Both the position numbers and the translations under genes were made by a program. Below, piece by piece: positions 52,411 through 61,333 of a DNA stretch of 64,000 bases (position 1 is the first letter of the stretch; each line of letters opens with the position of its first letter). The notes beneath the pieces are model-generated. The model did not search any database. It worked only from the letters and a program-made list of their open reading frames with translations, and was not told the DNA's origin. This stretch comes from Mesolinea sp040772305 (GTDB taxonomy: Bacteria > Chloroflexota > Anaerolineae > Anaerolineales > Anaerolineaceae), in contig JAXGYK010000001.1 in assembly GCA_040772305.1 (NCBI GenBank), positions 1 to 64,000 of the forward strand, read 5' to 3'.

Positions 52411-52718
52411 CTTGAATTCTCCTATCCCGTTAGTTTTTTTAGAGCCTGCACACTGGCTCTATCTAGGTTCCGTTAGCCAGTCAGCAGGCATATTTTCTTA
52501 TTTTTGAACTGATATCTTCAGTCCGTTCCCACAGAAGTTTTGACAATACAAGTGATACCAAACATTATACCAGAGCGACCTTCTTCCAAGACGAATAACA
52601 AAACATGAATAAGGTCGATTACCCTTATAAAAATTCATCAATCTTGTACCAGCTAAATTGTCAAAAATAATAACTGTTTCAGGATGATTATTAGATCATG
52701 ATCAGAATTGTCAAGCAG
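52411..52718. other. Leader/promoter region of the pentose operon
   Basis: 308 bases between the LacI gene stop and btpA. It contains a GAGCC..GGCTC hairpin near 52442-52460 and the palindrome GATCATGATC near 52695. No clear consensus LacI-type operator was found, so control by the adjacent regulator is possible but not shown. Confidence 0.4.
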
Positions 52719-53798
52719 CTAGAATAGAGCCATTTTTTTTACGGAGTTACCTAGAAGGATTTCAGCATCTACTATGATGCAAGAATCGTCCTGAATTTGC
52801 TGACTCTCCATCAAATTTAAAGATAAGTTTGCAGCCCTTATTCCTAATTCTTCATAATTGTGATCAACTCCTGAGATTATAAGGCCGAACGGTTCAAATG
52901 TCTTGACAATACCATAAGATACAATAGAAATATCATCTGGAACCTTCATGCCGAATTCGGATATTGCTCGAAAAAAGCCATAAGTCATTTGTTCACTGGT
53001 TACATAAATTGCTGTCGGCAGATTTTTCGATGGTATCTCCTTTAACATGTTCATGGTCGCATTATAAGCATTGTTTGCGTCGTAATTACCTTCCAGTATG
53101 TAATCCTCTCGTATTGATAATTTAGCACTGTTCATCGCGTTGCGAAAGCCTCTAAACCTGTCCTCAGCAACTTTCAATCTCATAGGGCCATTCATAACTG
53201 CAATATCTCTGTGACCATTCTCAATAAGGTGATTGGTAATATTATAGGAAGCCTCAATTCCATTCTGTTGTACTCTTGGGATATTTACTTTTTCCATGTA
53301 TCTGTCAACTAGAACTACAGGAATACCCGCATTTCTAATTTGGATCAAAGGATATGGATCGTTCAAAGAAGTCGATACAATTATGGCGTCAACGAATCGT
53401 TTCTGCAAAGAATATAATGTTTCTATCTCCTTTTCCGGGTCATTGTTCGAACTCACAATAAAAAGGCTAAACCCGTTCTCAGATAGAACTGACTCAATAC
53501 CAGCAGCAATACGCATATTACTTACATTGGAAATTCTCGGAGAGATGAATCCAACCACCCTTGATAAGCCACCACGTAACGCTGAAGCCGCAATGTTTGG
53601 CGAGAACATCAATTTTTGAATTGCAACCTCAACTTTTTTCTTAGTTTCTTCAGATACAGTGGTTGTGTTATTTATGACCCTAGAAACGGTAGCAATGCTT
53701 ACTCCAGCTAGCCGTGCTACATCAGATATCGTAGGTTTTCTTTCAACTACCTCTTTTTTCACAATATACCGCTCTCTAAACACGAAAACCGAATTCAT
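52719..53798 (-). CDS. LacI-family transcriptional regulator
   Basis: 359 residues (a GTG at 53762 would shorten it by 12). N-terminal HTH PTISDVARLAGVSIATVSRV plus hinge helix NIAASALRGG with the minor-groove-binding Leu-type insertion region, then a periplasmic-binding-like effector domain (VVGFISPRISNVSNMRIAAG, DAIIVSTSLNDPYPLIQ, IPVVLVDRYMEK). It lies between the pentose operon and the divergent oxidoreductase-ABC operon, whose promoter carries a consensus LacI operator. The effector is presumably a sugar or sugar acid. Confidence 0.92.
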   Translation of the reverse strand: MNSVFVFRERYIVKKEVVERKPTISDVARLAGVSIATVSRVINNTTTVSEETKKKVEVAIQKLMFSPNIAASALRGGLSRVVGFISPRISNVSNMRIAAGIESVLSENGFSLFIVSSNNDPEKEIETLYSLQKRFVDAIIVSTSLNDPYPLIQIRNAGIPVVLVDRYMEKVNIPRVQQNGIEASYNITNHLIENGHRDIAVMNGPMRLKVAEDRFRGFRNAMNSAKLSIREDYILEGNYDANNAYNATMNMLKEIPSKNLPTAIYVTSEQMTYGFFRAISEFGMKVPDDISIVSYGIVKTFEPFGLIISGVDHNYEELGIRAANLSLNLMESQQIQDDSCIIVDAEILLGNSVKKMALF

Positions 53799-53867
53799 CT
53801 AATTATAAACTCAATCTTAGTGACAATAGACGGATAAAAGAGTAATGTTAAAACAGTAATTCCTTTA

Positions 53868-53879
53868 GTAAACATTTAC
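53868..53879. promoter_or_regulatory. Secondary LacI-like operator candidate
   Basis: GTAAA-CA-TTTAC, a palindrome resembling the main operator but without the central CG. It lies 70 bases upstream of the lacI-family gene and could mediate autoregulation. Confidence 0.35.
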
Positions 53880-54015
53880 ATTTACTACACCTAAAATGAT
53901 TATGTGGTTGAGAATACCAAAAAATACTGCTGGCATATGAAGCATTAAAGTGTTTAATTCCTCGTAAAAAACAAATAATTGTACAAATAGCAGGTTTCAT
54001 TCAATTATTCTAACC

Positions 54016-54064
54016 TTGACAAATCCAAGAGTCGATAGTATTATCTGAATGTAAACGATTACAT
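54016..54064 (+). promoter_or_regulatory. Sigma-70-type promoter overlapping a LacI-family operator
   Basis: TTGACA (54016-54021), 17 bases, TATTAT (54039-54044) form a near-consensus promoter. ATGTAAACGATTACAT at 54049-54064 fits the LacI-family operator consensus TGTAAACGNTTACA and covers the expected start point, so repressor binding would block transcription of the operon starting at 54173. Confidence 0.85.
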
Positions 54065-54172
54065 TATGTTCTTTATTTTGCATTTGAGTGCTGTTGTTGA
54101 TATTTCACTTTGATACTAAATTGAACTTCTTAAAATGCCATTCTTTTATTTAGGATCCCCTTTAGGAGGTTT

Positions 54173-55465
54173 ATGTATAGCTTACCTAGCAAGCTTCTAT
54201 CTCTAGAAGAAAGTAATAATCCTATCCGTGTAGGAATTGTTGGCATTGGACAACAAGGTCGAGGACTTGTTGCCCAATTGCTTGGAACGAAAGGAATGAG
54301 GCCAGTAATCATTTGCGATATTGACCTTAGTAATGCAACATCAGCATTCAGTAAGGCTGGTTTATCAAACGAATGCTTCACAATCACTAACAAAGATGAA
54401 GTAGCAGATCAGGCACTTCTATCTGGAAAATTCGTAGTGACAGAAGATATGTCCCTCATTACAAGGTCTAACTTTGTCGATGTCGTCGTCGAGGCTACTG
54501 GTGTACCAGAAATCGGAGCTAAGTTTGCCTACAAGGCAATTCATTGCTACAAACATGTGGTTATGCTTAATGTGGAAACCGATGTAACTATTGGTCCCCT
54601 TTTAAAGCGGTATGCAGATCAAAAAGATGTGGTTTACACTGGCTCTGCAGGTGACGAACCAGGAGCTGTTATTGAGCTATTTAATTTTTCGACTGTTTTA
54701 GGCTTTGATGTTCGAATATTGGGAAAAGGACAGAATCACAAAATCGATAGGGAATGTACTCCTGATAAAGTTGCTGATGAAGCCTCAAAATTTAATATGA
54801 ATCCGAAAATGTTATGTTCTTTTAAAGAGGGGTCTAAAACAATGGTTGAGCTGACAGCTATTGCCAACGCGACAGGGTTGATTTGTGATGTCAGAGGTGC
54901 CCACGGACCTTCTTCCAATATAGAAGGGCTAAACCAAGTATTCCTCTTGAAATCTGAAGGGGGAATACTTAACCGATATGGGGTTGTAGATTATGTAAAT
55001 GGGGTTGCACCTGGAGTATTCGCAATAGTATCACATAAAGATCTAGAAATAAACGAATCAATGCGCTACATGAGAATGGGAAACGGACCAAACTATACTC
55101 TCTTTAGACCATATCATTTGTGTAGCCTAGAGACACCTCTCTCGATTGCAGCAGCAGTCATTGAAAAAGCCCCCACTATAGTTTCAAAAGGTAAACCAAT
55201 CTGCGAAACAATCGCTATTGCGAAACGAGATCTGAAAACCGGAGAGATGCTTGACAGTATTGGTGGTTATACAGTTTACGGAATGATAGAAATATTTGAA
55301 AAAGCTAAGGAAATTAAGGCCCTTCCTCTGGGTCTAGTGAATTCGAAGACAAAAGTTATTAGAGATATAAAAAAAGGAGAGGTTATCGACTATTCTTCAG
55401 TACAACTAGATTCTAGTTCATTTATTGCTCAACTTCGTGCAGAACAAGATAAAACGTTCGCATAA
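54173..55465 (+). CDS. NAD(P)-dependent dehydrogenase, COG4091 homoserine-dehydrogenase-like with SAF-type C-terminus
   Basis: 430 residues. Rossmann start RVGIVGIGQQGRGLVAQL at ~19-36, VVVEATGVPEIGAKFA, VMLNVETDVTIGPLLKRYAD and AGDEPGAVIELFNF match the predicted homoserine-dehydrogenase family that carries a C-terminal SAF domain (here ~350-430, AIAKRDLKTGEMLD and VIRDIKKGEVI). True homoserine dehydrogenase activity is unlikely given context; related proteins act on sugar-acid-type alcohols. AGGAGG precedes the ATG. First gene after the LacI-controlled promoter. Confidence 0.8.
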   Translation: MYSLPSKLLSLEESNNPIRVGIVGIGQQGRGLVAQLLGTKGMRPVIICDIDLSNATSAFSKAGLSNECFTITNKDEVADQALLSGKFVVTEDMSLITRSNFVDVVVEATGVPEIGAKFAYKAIHCYKHVVMLNVETDVTIGPLLKRYADQKDVVYTGSAGDEPGAVIELFNFSTVLGFDVRILGKGQNHKIDRECTPDKVADEASKFNMNPKMLCSFKEGSKTMVELTAIANATGLICDVRGAHGPSSNIEGLNQVFLLKSEGGILNRYGVVDYVNGVAPGVFAIVSHKDLEINESMRYMRMGNGPNYTLFRPYHLCSLETPLSIAAAVIEKAPTIVSKGKPICETIAIAKRDLKTGEMLDSIGGYTVYGMIEIFEKAKEIKALPLGLVNSKTKVIRDIKKGEVIDYSSVQLDSSSFIAQLRAEQDKTFA

Positions 55466-55505
55466 TCTATTCATGAAAGAGAGTTATTCAACTACTGGAG
55501 GTAAA

Positions 55506-56708
55506 GTGAAAAAGTTATTTTTTGTACTAGCATTATGTTTGGTATTTACAATGGGATTAACAGCATGCGAAGGAAAAGCCTTAGATAATTCGCCTGAAGA
55601 GTCAGCAGCCCTTGCAAATGAACCTATAATAGACCCTGTAAGTGCCGTAGAGACTACAATCTATGAAAAAATTCAACCATTAGAACAAAAAACCGATTTA
55701 GTCGTTGGTCAGCTAGCTGGGGGAGCACATTCTGCTGTGACAATTGTCATGGAAAAACTTGGGGCATATGAGAAACTAAATATAAATCAGAGTTACGCAG
55801 TATTCCCAAATGGGATGGTAATGTCGGAAGCCGGTGTTGGCAATGCCTGGGATGTTAGCACAACCGGGCTCGGAGGTGTACTTTCAGGGATCTTTAATAC
55901 GAAAGCTCCCGTGATTGCGGTAACAAATTATGATATGGGAGCACAAAGGTATTTTGTTAGAAATGATAGCGACATCTTACTAGCAGGTATCCAGGAAAAA
56001 AATGACTTTACTTGGGTTGGGACCGCGGATACATGGCGTGGAAAAGAAGTCCTATTGCCCATGGGAACGCCGTTACATTATACTCTAACTCGAGCTGTGG
56101 ACCTTATGGGACTGAATATGGAGGATCTTAAACTAACTCACATGGATACCCCCAACTGCAACACGGCTTTTCGAGCTGGTCAAGGTGATGTAGTTGGTTT
56201 TTCTGCAAGTTATTCATTTGCAGAAGATCTTGGAGACTATGGCACAGACAAGAGATTCATCAATGTCATCAAAGCCTCCGATGTGGGGGTAACACTAGTA
56301 AATGCAATGATGGCTACACCTAAGGCATTGGAAGAGAAACCTGATGCTGTCCAAGCATTTGCGTCAGCCTATTTTGCAACATTAGAATGGATAACCTCTT
56401 CTGAGGAGAACTGGACTCAGGCAGTCAATTGGTTTGTAGAATGGAATGAATCACAAGGTATCCGCTCCACCTTTGAAATGTCTAGTCAATTATGGCATAC
56501 TGACAGACCTCTCTCTATCGAAGAAGCCTATAAGTTCTCAACGGAAAAGACAAGTGATGGAAAAATGACGTTTGCAGAATCCTTCTTTTACGATCCACTT
56601 AATTTCTTTGTCCAGTACGGAAGCTATGAACCAGAACACCTGGACGAACTTTTAAATGGATGGTTCAGGACGGACATTATCGAGAATGTCTACAATACAC
56701 TCAAATAG
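55506..56708 (+). CDS. ABC transporter substrate-binding lipoprotein (NitT/TauT-like)
   Basis: 400 residues from a GTG at 55506, chosen because GGAGGT precedes it and it gives a clean lipoprotein signal (KKLFFVLALCLVFTMGLTAC, Cys21). An ATG at 55473 would add an odd 11-residue polar extension. The mature part is an NMT1-like binding fold (DLVVGQLAGGAHSAVTIVME, EAGVGNAWDVSTTGLGGVL, FRAGQGDVVGFSA). It lies between the dehydrogenase and two permease genes. The ligand is unknown. Confidence 0.85.
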   Translation: MKKLFFVLALCLVFTMGLTACEGKALDNSPEESAALANEPIIDPVSAVETTIYEKIQPLEQKTDLVVGQLAGGAHSAVTIVMEKLGAYEKLNINQSYAVFPNGMVMSEAGVGNAWDVSTTGLGGVLSGIFNTKAPVIAVTNYDMGAQRYFVRNDSDILLAGIQEKNDFTWVGTADTWRGKEVLLPMGTPLHYTLTRAVDLMGLNMEDLKLTHMDTPNCNTAFRAGQGDVVGFSASYSFAEDLGDYGTDKRFINVIKASDVGVTLVNAMMATPKALEEKPDAVQAFASAYFATLEWITSSEENWTQAVNWFVEWNESQGIRSTFEMSSQLWHTDRPLSIEEAYKFSTEKTSDGKMTFAESFFYDPLNFFVQYGSYEPEHLDELLNGWFRTDIIENVYNTLK

Positions 56709-57013
56709 TCAATAAACACATGGGCTTAGCCTATTGTGGTGGGGTCACACCACAATAGGCTTTTCTACCCCAAAACTATTATCCAAGCTACTAGAAATTG
56801 GATGCTCTTTTTGAGAATGTTATGCACAATCATATATAGAGTAGCAGAGTGCTTGAATTTCTTATGGATTAAAACATGCCGAACTATCAAAAACTATATT
56901 GTTGTTGCCTTGTTTCAACTATATTGACTAAAAAGATAAGTGTATTTTGAAGTTTTTTCTTTATTTACCGTCGTAAATTTGGATTGTATGTAGACGTATA
57001 AGGAGAACCATTA
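56709..57013. other. 305-base gap holding a terminator-like hairpin and a second leader
   Basis: Apart from the hairpin at 56728-56765, no gene is supported. The AT-rich right half may hold an internal promoter for the permease genes; AGGAG lies before the ATG at 57014. Confidence 0.45.
56728..56765 (+). terminator. Strong hairpin/attenuator between binding-protein and permease genes
   Basis: A perfect stem GCCTATTGTGGTG/CACCACAATAGGC with loop GGGTCA is followed by TTTTCT. It probably limits read-through so that the binding protein is made in excess over the membrane components. Confidence 0.75.
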
Positions 57014-57820
57014 ATGAAGACAATGAATGTTAAACAAAAAAAGAGACTCGAAGACAATAACACAAAATATACCCTTTTGTCAATCATGAGCGTTACTGTT
57101 TTCCTAATACTTTGGCAGATAGTAGTTGATTACCAGCTTGTTCCAACTAAAGTCTTAGCCAATCCACTGCAAATTGCTAGAGTTTTTATTGACAAGTTAA
57201 CCAGTGTCAAACCTGATGGAGCAACAATCACAACCAACGCCCTGGTAAGCCTAAAGGTGTCTCTAACAGGTTTTTTTGCAGCTGTCTTCATAGGAACCCC
57301 TCTAGGCTTTTTCATGGGTTGGTATAAGCCTGTAGATCGTTTTGTTAGGCCTATATTCGAAATAATAAGGCCTATACCACCGATTGCTTGGATACCATTG
57401 ACAATTCTCTGGGTAGGAATAGGTCTTGGTGCAAAGGCAATGATTATTTTCTTCTCTGCCTTCGTTCCTTGTGTAATCAATTCATACACTGGGATTACAC
57501 AGACAAGTGAGATATTAATTCGTGTGACTAAAACTTACGGTGCCTCCAATTTTGAAATCTTTCGGCTAGTTGGCATCCCATCTGCACTACCAATGGCATT
57601 TGCGGGAATAAGGATCGCGCTAGGGAATTCATGGGGAACTTTAGTTGCAGCAGAACTTCTGGCCGCTAACGCAGGTTTAGGTTACATGATCTCAATGGGG
57701 CGGCAGTATTCACGTCCGGACATCATACTCCTTGGAATGGTGGTTATTGGAGTACTGGGTTTTATTTTTACGTGGATTTTTTCTAAACTCGAAGAACTTG
57801 TAATACCCTGGAGGGCATAA
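57014..57820 (+). CDS. NitT/TauT-type ABC transporter permease, subunit 1
   Basis: 268 residues, six predicted helices. EAA-type loop TKTYGASNFEIFRLVGIPSALPMAF, plus family-typical RPIPPIAWIPLTILWVGIG and AELLAANAGLGYMISMG. It ends over the ATG of the second permease (one-base overlap). With the next gene it should form a heterodimeric channel, whereas most NitT/TauT systems have a single permease gene. Confidence 0.9.
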   Translation: MKTMNVKQKKRLEDNNTKYTLLSIMSVTVFLILWQIVVDYQLVPTKVLANPLQIARVFIDKLTSVKPDGATITTNALVSLKVSLTGFFAAVFIGTPLGFFMGWYKPVDRFVRPIFEIIRPIPPIAWIPLTILWVGIGLGAKAMIIFFSAFVPCVINSYTGITQTSEILIRVTKTYGASNFEIFRLVGIPSALPMAFAGIRIALGNSWGTLVAAELLAANAGLGYMISMGRQYSRPDIILLGMVVIGVLGFIFTWIFSKLEELVIPWRA

Positions 57821-58611
57821 TGACAAGGGACAGTTCTTTGCCTTTTCGTAAACGTCTCGCTGATACTTTTCTCCCATTTATTTCGATCGGTTTGCTTTTT
57901 TTACTATGGGTAATTGCTTCAAGGGGTAACACTGAATTAGTTCCGTCTCCTAGTCAAGTGTTTGATCGCTTAATACTCATCTTCATCAAGCCAGTCAATG
58001 GCTTTAATATTTTTGGACATATATGGGCAAGTCTTCGGCGGGTCTTTATTGCGCTAAGTTTATCTACGATTCTTGGCGTGTCTTTTGGAATAATGATCGG
58101 TTGGAATAGATCATTGGAAGCGATTTTCGGAACCCTCTTCGAACTTATTCGCCCAATACCACCCATCGCTTGGTTACCTATAATCATTATGTGGTTCGGA
58201 ATTGGAGAGTTTCCTAAAGTATTAATAGTGTTTATTGGTACTCTTATGCCAATCGTTGTAAATACGTATACAGGGATAAAAATGGTTCCCCCCCTGGACT
58301 TGGACGTTGGTCGGATGTTCAATGCGAATGGCAGGCAACTACTTACGGAAATAGCCATTCCTAGTTCTTTAACAGCGGTTTTTGCCGGCATCCGTAATGC
58401 CACAAGTGCAGGATGGATGACCGTGTTAGCGGCAGAAATGATTGGTGCGAAAGAAGGTCTAGGTTTCTTGATTACTCGTGGAACTGAGTTTTTCGATATT
58501 CCTCTAATTATGGTGGGGATGATTGCCATTGGTTTGGTTGGTGCTGCATTAACTGTTGTTATAGACCGTGTAGAAAGGTTAATTTGTCCATGGAAACGAA
58601 AAACTCGATAA
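57820..58611 (+). CDS. NitT/TauT-type ABC transporter permease, subunit 2
   Basis: 263 residues, related to subunit 1 but diverged. LRRVFIALSLSTILGVSFGI, ELIRPIPPIAWLPIIIMWFG, a shortened EAA loop (GRMFNANGRQLLTEIAIPSS) in which the usual Ala-Gly follows a degenerate start, and AAEMIGAKEGLGFLITRG. It overlaps the first ATPase gene by up to 28 bases. Confidence 0.9.
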   Translation: MTRDSSLPFRKRLADTFLPFISIGLLFLLWVIASRGNTELVPSPSQVFDRLILIFIKPVNGFNIFGHIWASLRRVFIALSLSTILGVSFGIMIGWNRSLEAIFGTLFELIRPIPPIAWLPIIIMWFGIGEFPKVLIVFIGTLMPIVVNTYTGIKMVPPLDLDVGRMFNANGRQLLTEIAIPSSLTAVFAGIRNATSAGWMTVLAAEMIGAKEGLGFLITRGTEFFDIPLIMVGMIAIGLVGAALTVVIDRVERLICPWKRKTR

Positions 58612-59357
58612 GATTAAGTGTTCAGCATCTTAGCAAGTCATTCAGTTTACGGAATAAAGAGGAACGTCTCGTTGTTAGTGATGTTTCCTTGGATGTTAAG
58701 AACAATGAATTCCTCGTTTTATTAGGCCCCGGACATTGTGGGAAGACCGTTCTTTTAAATCTGATTTCTGGTTTGATCCCGCCAGACAATGGGAAAATAT
58801 TGCTAGATGGAGAGGAAGTTGCGGGGATTAGCCCAAAAATTACTATGGTTTTTCAAAAAATTGGGCTTTTGCAATGGAAGACTGTTATAGAGAATGTGGA
58901 AATTGGCCCAAAGCTACGGGGGGTAAATAAGACAGAACGCCGTCAAAAAGCCTCTTATTACATTGACCTCGTTGGCTTGAAGGGTTTTGAGAGAAGTTAT
59001 GGTCACGAATTATCTGGTGGAATGAAACAACGTGTTGGAATTGCAAGAGCTTATGCAGACGACCCCGAAATACTTATCATGGATGAGCCATTCGGTCAAT
59101 TAGACGCCCAAACAAGATACAGTATGCAAAATGAAATATTACGAATATGGGAGGCGGAGAAAAGAACCATCATATTTGTGACTAGTAATATAGAAGAAGC
59201 CCTTTATTTAGGTGATCGCATTATCTTATTTACAGAGTGTCCTGCAAGAGTAAAGGATATCTATGAGATTAACATTGACAGACCCAGGGATTTAATAGAT
59301 CCCAAATTCCTTGAGTATCGCAAAATAATATCTGCCAATACAGATTTGGCCTTATAA
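58584..59357 (+). CDS. ABC transporter ATPase 1: canonical signature, H-loop His replaced
   Basis: About 257 residues from a TTG at 58584 with AAAGG five bases upstream; an ATG at 58590 is the alternative start. Walker A GPGHCGKT (~48-55), Q-loop VFQKIGLLQW, signature LSGGMKQR, Walker B LIMDEPFGQLD. The H-loop, normally THDIEEA, reads TSNIEEA, so the switch His is Ser. With ATPase 2, which has His but a degraded signature, this gives one consensus and one degenerate ATP site. Confidence 0.88.
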   Translation: MSMETKNSIRLSVQHLSKSFSLRNKEERLVVSDVSLDVKNNEFLVLLGPGHCGKTVLLNLISGLIPPDNGKILLDGEEVAGISPKITMVFQKIGLLQWKTVIENVEIGPKLRGVNKTERRQKASYYIDLVGLKGFERSYGHELSGGMKQRVGIARAYADDPEILIMDEPFGQLDAQTRYSMQNEILRIWEAEKRTIIFVTSNIEEALYLGDRIILFTECPARVKDIYEINIDRPRDLIDPKFLEYRKIISANTDLAL

Positions 59358-59386
59358 CTATCAAGTAATAGTGAGAGAGAAACCAA

Positions 59387-60154
59387 ATGGAATATGATAA
59401 AACTACCACAGACAGCAATATTAAAATCAAAGTTGAGAACCTCACAAAGTATTTTGGTGATCTTCACGTATTGGACGATATATCGTTCAACGTGAAGAGG
59501 GGGGAATTTGTTTGCGTAGTAGGACCTACTGGCTGTGGGAAAACAACTTTTTTAAATCTTTTAACAAGATTAATCCCCCCATCTTCTGGAGACTTGCTGA
59601 TAGATGGCAAATCAGCTGATCCAAAGATTCATAACATTTCCTTTGCAATGCAAGAACCTTCTGCTTATCCATGGTTAACTGTAGAAAATAATTTGAGGAT
59701 AGGCCTAAAAATTAAGAAGATTCCGACTGAAGAGATAGAAAACCGTGTCGAAAGAGTTATTAGCCTCCTAGGACTCGAAAAGTTCAGAAAGAACTACCCC
59801 CATCAACTTTCTGCTAGCACAGAGCAACGTGTCATCATCGGTAGAGCTTTCGTACTATATCCTGACTTATTGTTAATGGATGAACCTTATGGACAAATGG
59901 ACATAAAAATGCGTTACTACTTAGAAGACGAGGTGATTAAACTTTGGAAGGAGTTTCAAAGTACTGTTGTTTTTATCACTCATAATATCGAAGAAGCCGT
60001 GTATTTAGCACAAAGAATTATTATTTTGACAAATAAACCTGCTCGAATCAAAGAAGAAGTTCTCGTAGATTTAGACCGACCGCGCGATTTTACCGATCCA
60101 AGATTTGTTGAAATAAGAAGACATGTAACGGCACAGATTAAATGGTGGGATTAG
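59387..60154 (+). CDS. ABC transporter ATPase 2: H-loop intact, degenerate signature
   Basis: 255 residues. Walker A GPTGCGKTT (~46-54), Q-loop AMQEPSAYPW, Walker B LLMDEPYGQMD, H-loop ITHNIEEAV with His. The signature, normally LSGGMKQR, reads LSASTEQR. It complements ATPase 1: its own Walker A/B/His would work with the good signature of ATPase 1, while the opposite site would be inactive. Last gene of the operon; element A of IS481 lies 80 bases downstream. Confidence 0.88.
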   Translation: MEYDKTTTDSNIKIKVENLTKYFGDLHVLDDISFNVKRGEFVCVVGPTGCGKTTFLNLLTRLIPPSSGDLLIDGKSADPKIHNISFAMQEPSAYPWLTVENNLRIGLKIKKIPTEEIENRVERVISLLGLEKFRKNYPHQLSASTEQRVIIGRAFVLYPDLLLMDEPYGQMDIKMRYYLEDEVIKLWKEFQSTVVFITHNIEEAVYLAQRIIILTNKPARIKEEVLVDLDRPRDFTDPRFVEIRRHVTAQIKWWD

Positions 60155-60233
60155 TCTGCCTATGTAAATTGTCTGGTTATTAATGGCGACAACACACTCG
60201 ATACTATATTTAGTTATTCTTCAATAATTTACT

Positions 60234-61326
60234 TGTACTCTAGTGAAACATACCTAACATCGTGAATAACTAGTAGAATTATACAAGGAGATCACGATGG
60301 ACGCAGGATTAAGAGTAGCACATCAGAAACTGAGTGTCTTGCAGCTGGCAGAGAGTTTGCGCAATGTTAGCGAGGCTTGCCGCCAGCGCGGGGTTTCGCG
60401 CACCCAATTCTACGAATACAAGCGCAGGTTTCAGACTCACGGGATCGAGGGATTGAAGGATCTCCCTCCCATACCCAAATCCAATCCTCTCACCACACCT
60501 CCCGAGCAAGTAGAGCGGATCTTGGAACTTAGCCTGGAACACCCCACATGGGGATGCAACAAGCTGTGCGACAGCCTGGCTCTTGAAGGGATCAAAATCA
60601 GTTATCCCACCATTCAGAATATCCTCAACAAGCATGAGATGGGTACTCGCTATGAGCGGCTACTCAAGCTCGAAGAGCGAAGTCTCGAACACCAGATCGA
60701 GTTGAGCCCCCAGCAAGTGGCCTGGATCGAGAAGGCCAATCCCTGCTTCCGGGAGCGGCATATCGAGAGCAGCCGGCCGGGGGAAGTGCTTTCCCAAGAT
60801 ACGTTTTATGTCGGTGTGCTCAAGGGCGTGGGGCGGGTCTACTTGCACGCAGTCGTGGATACTTATGGCAGCTATGCCTTTGGCTTTCTGCACACCACCA
60901 AACAGCCAGAAGCAGCAGTAGCAGTTGTCCACAATGACGTCCTACCTTTTTACAAAGAAAAAGGGCTACCGGTGGATGCGATCTTGACCGATAATGGGCG
61001 TGAATTTTGCGGGAAAGACACCCATCCATACGAACTCTATCTGGAGCTCAATGACATCGAGCACCGCAAGACCCAGGTGCGCAGACCGCAAACGAATGGG
61101 TTTGTTGAGCGCTTCAACCGAACGGTCCTGGACGAATTCTTCCGCATCGCCTTTCGCACGAAGCTGTACGAATCTGTGGAAGCACTTCAGGTAGATTTAG
61201 ACGCCTGGTTGGTCCACTACAATACCGAGCGACCACACCAGGGCTATCGTAATCAGGGTCGGCGTCCTATTGAGACGATTGAGTTGTTTTCAGCTCAGGG
61301 TGTTAGGAATGAGTCCTAAGAGTACA
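60234..61326 (+). mobile_element. IS481-family element A, copy 2 (1093 bp)
   Basis: Same ends and same length as 15256-16348, flanked by the perfect 7-base duplication ATTTACT (60227-60233 and 61327-61333). Intergenic insertion after the ABC operon. Confidence 0.95.
60297..61319 (+). CDS. IS481-family transposase (element A, second copy)
   Basis: 340 residues, identical in translation to 15319-16341; HTH plus intact DDE integrase core. Confidence 0.95.
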   Translation: MDAGLRVAHQKLSVLQLAESLRNVSEACRQRGVSRTQFYEYKRRFQTHGIEGLKDLPPIPKSNPLTTPPEQVERILELSLEHPTWGCNKLCDSLALEGIKISYPTIQNILNKHEMGTRYERLLKLEERSLEHQIELSPQQVAWIEKANPCFRERHIESSRPGEVLSQDTFYVGVLKGVGRVYLHAVVDTYGSYAFGFLHTTKQPEAAVAVVHNDVLPFYKEKGLPVDAILTDNGREFCGKDTHPYELYLELNDIEHRKTQVRRPQTNGFVERFNRTVLDEFFRIAFRTKLYESVEALQVDLDAWLVHYNTERPHQGYRNQGRRPIETIELFSAQGVRNES

Positions 61327-61333
61327 ATTTACT

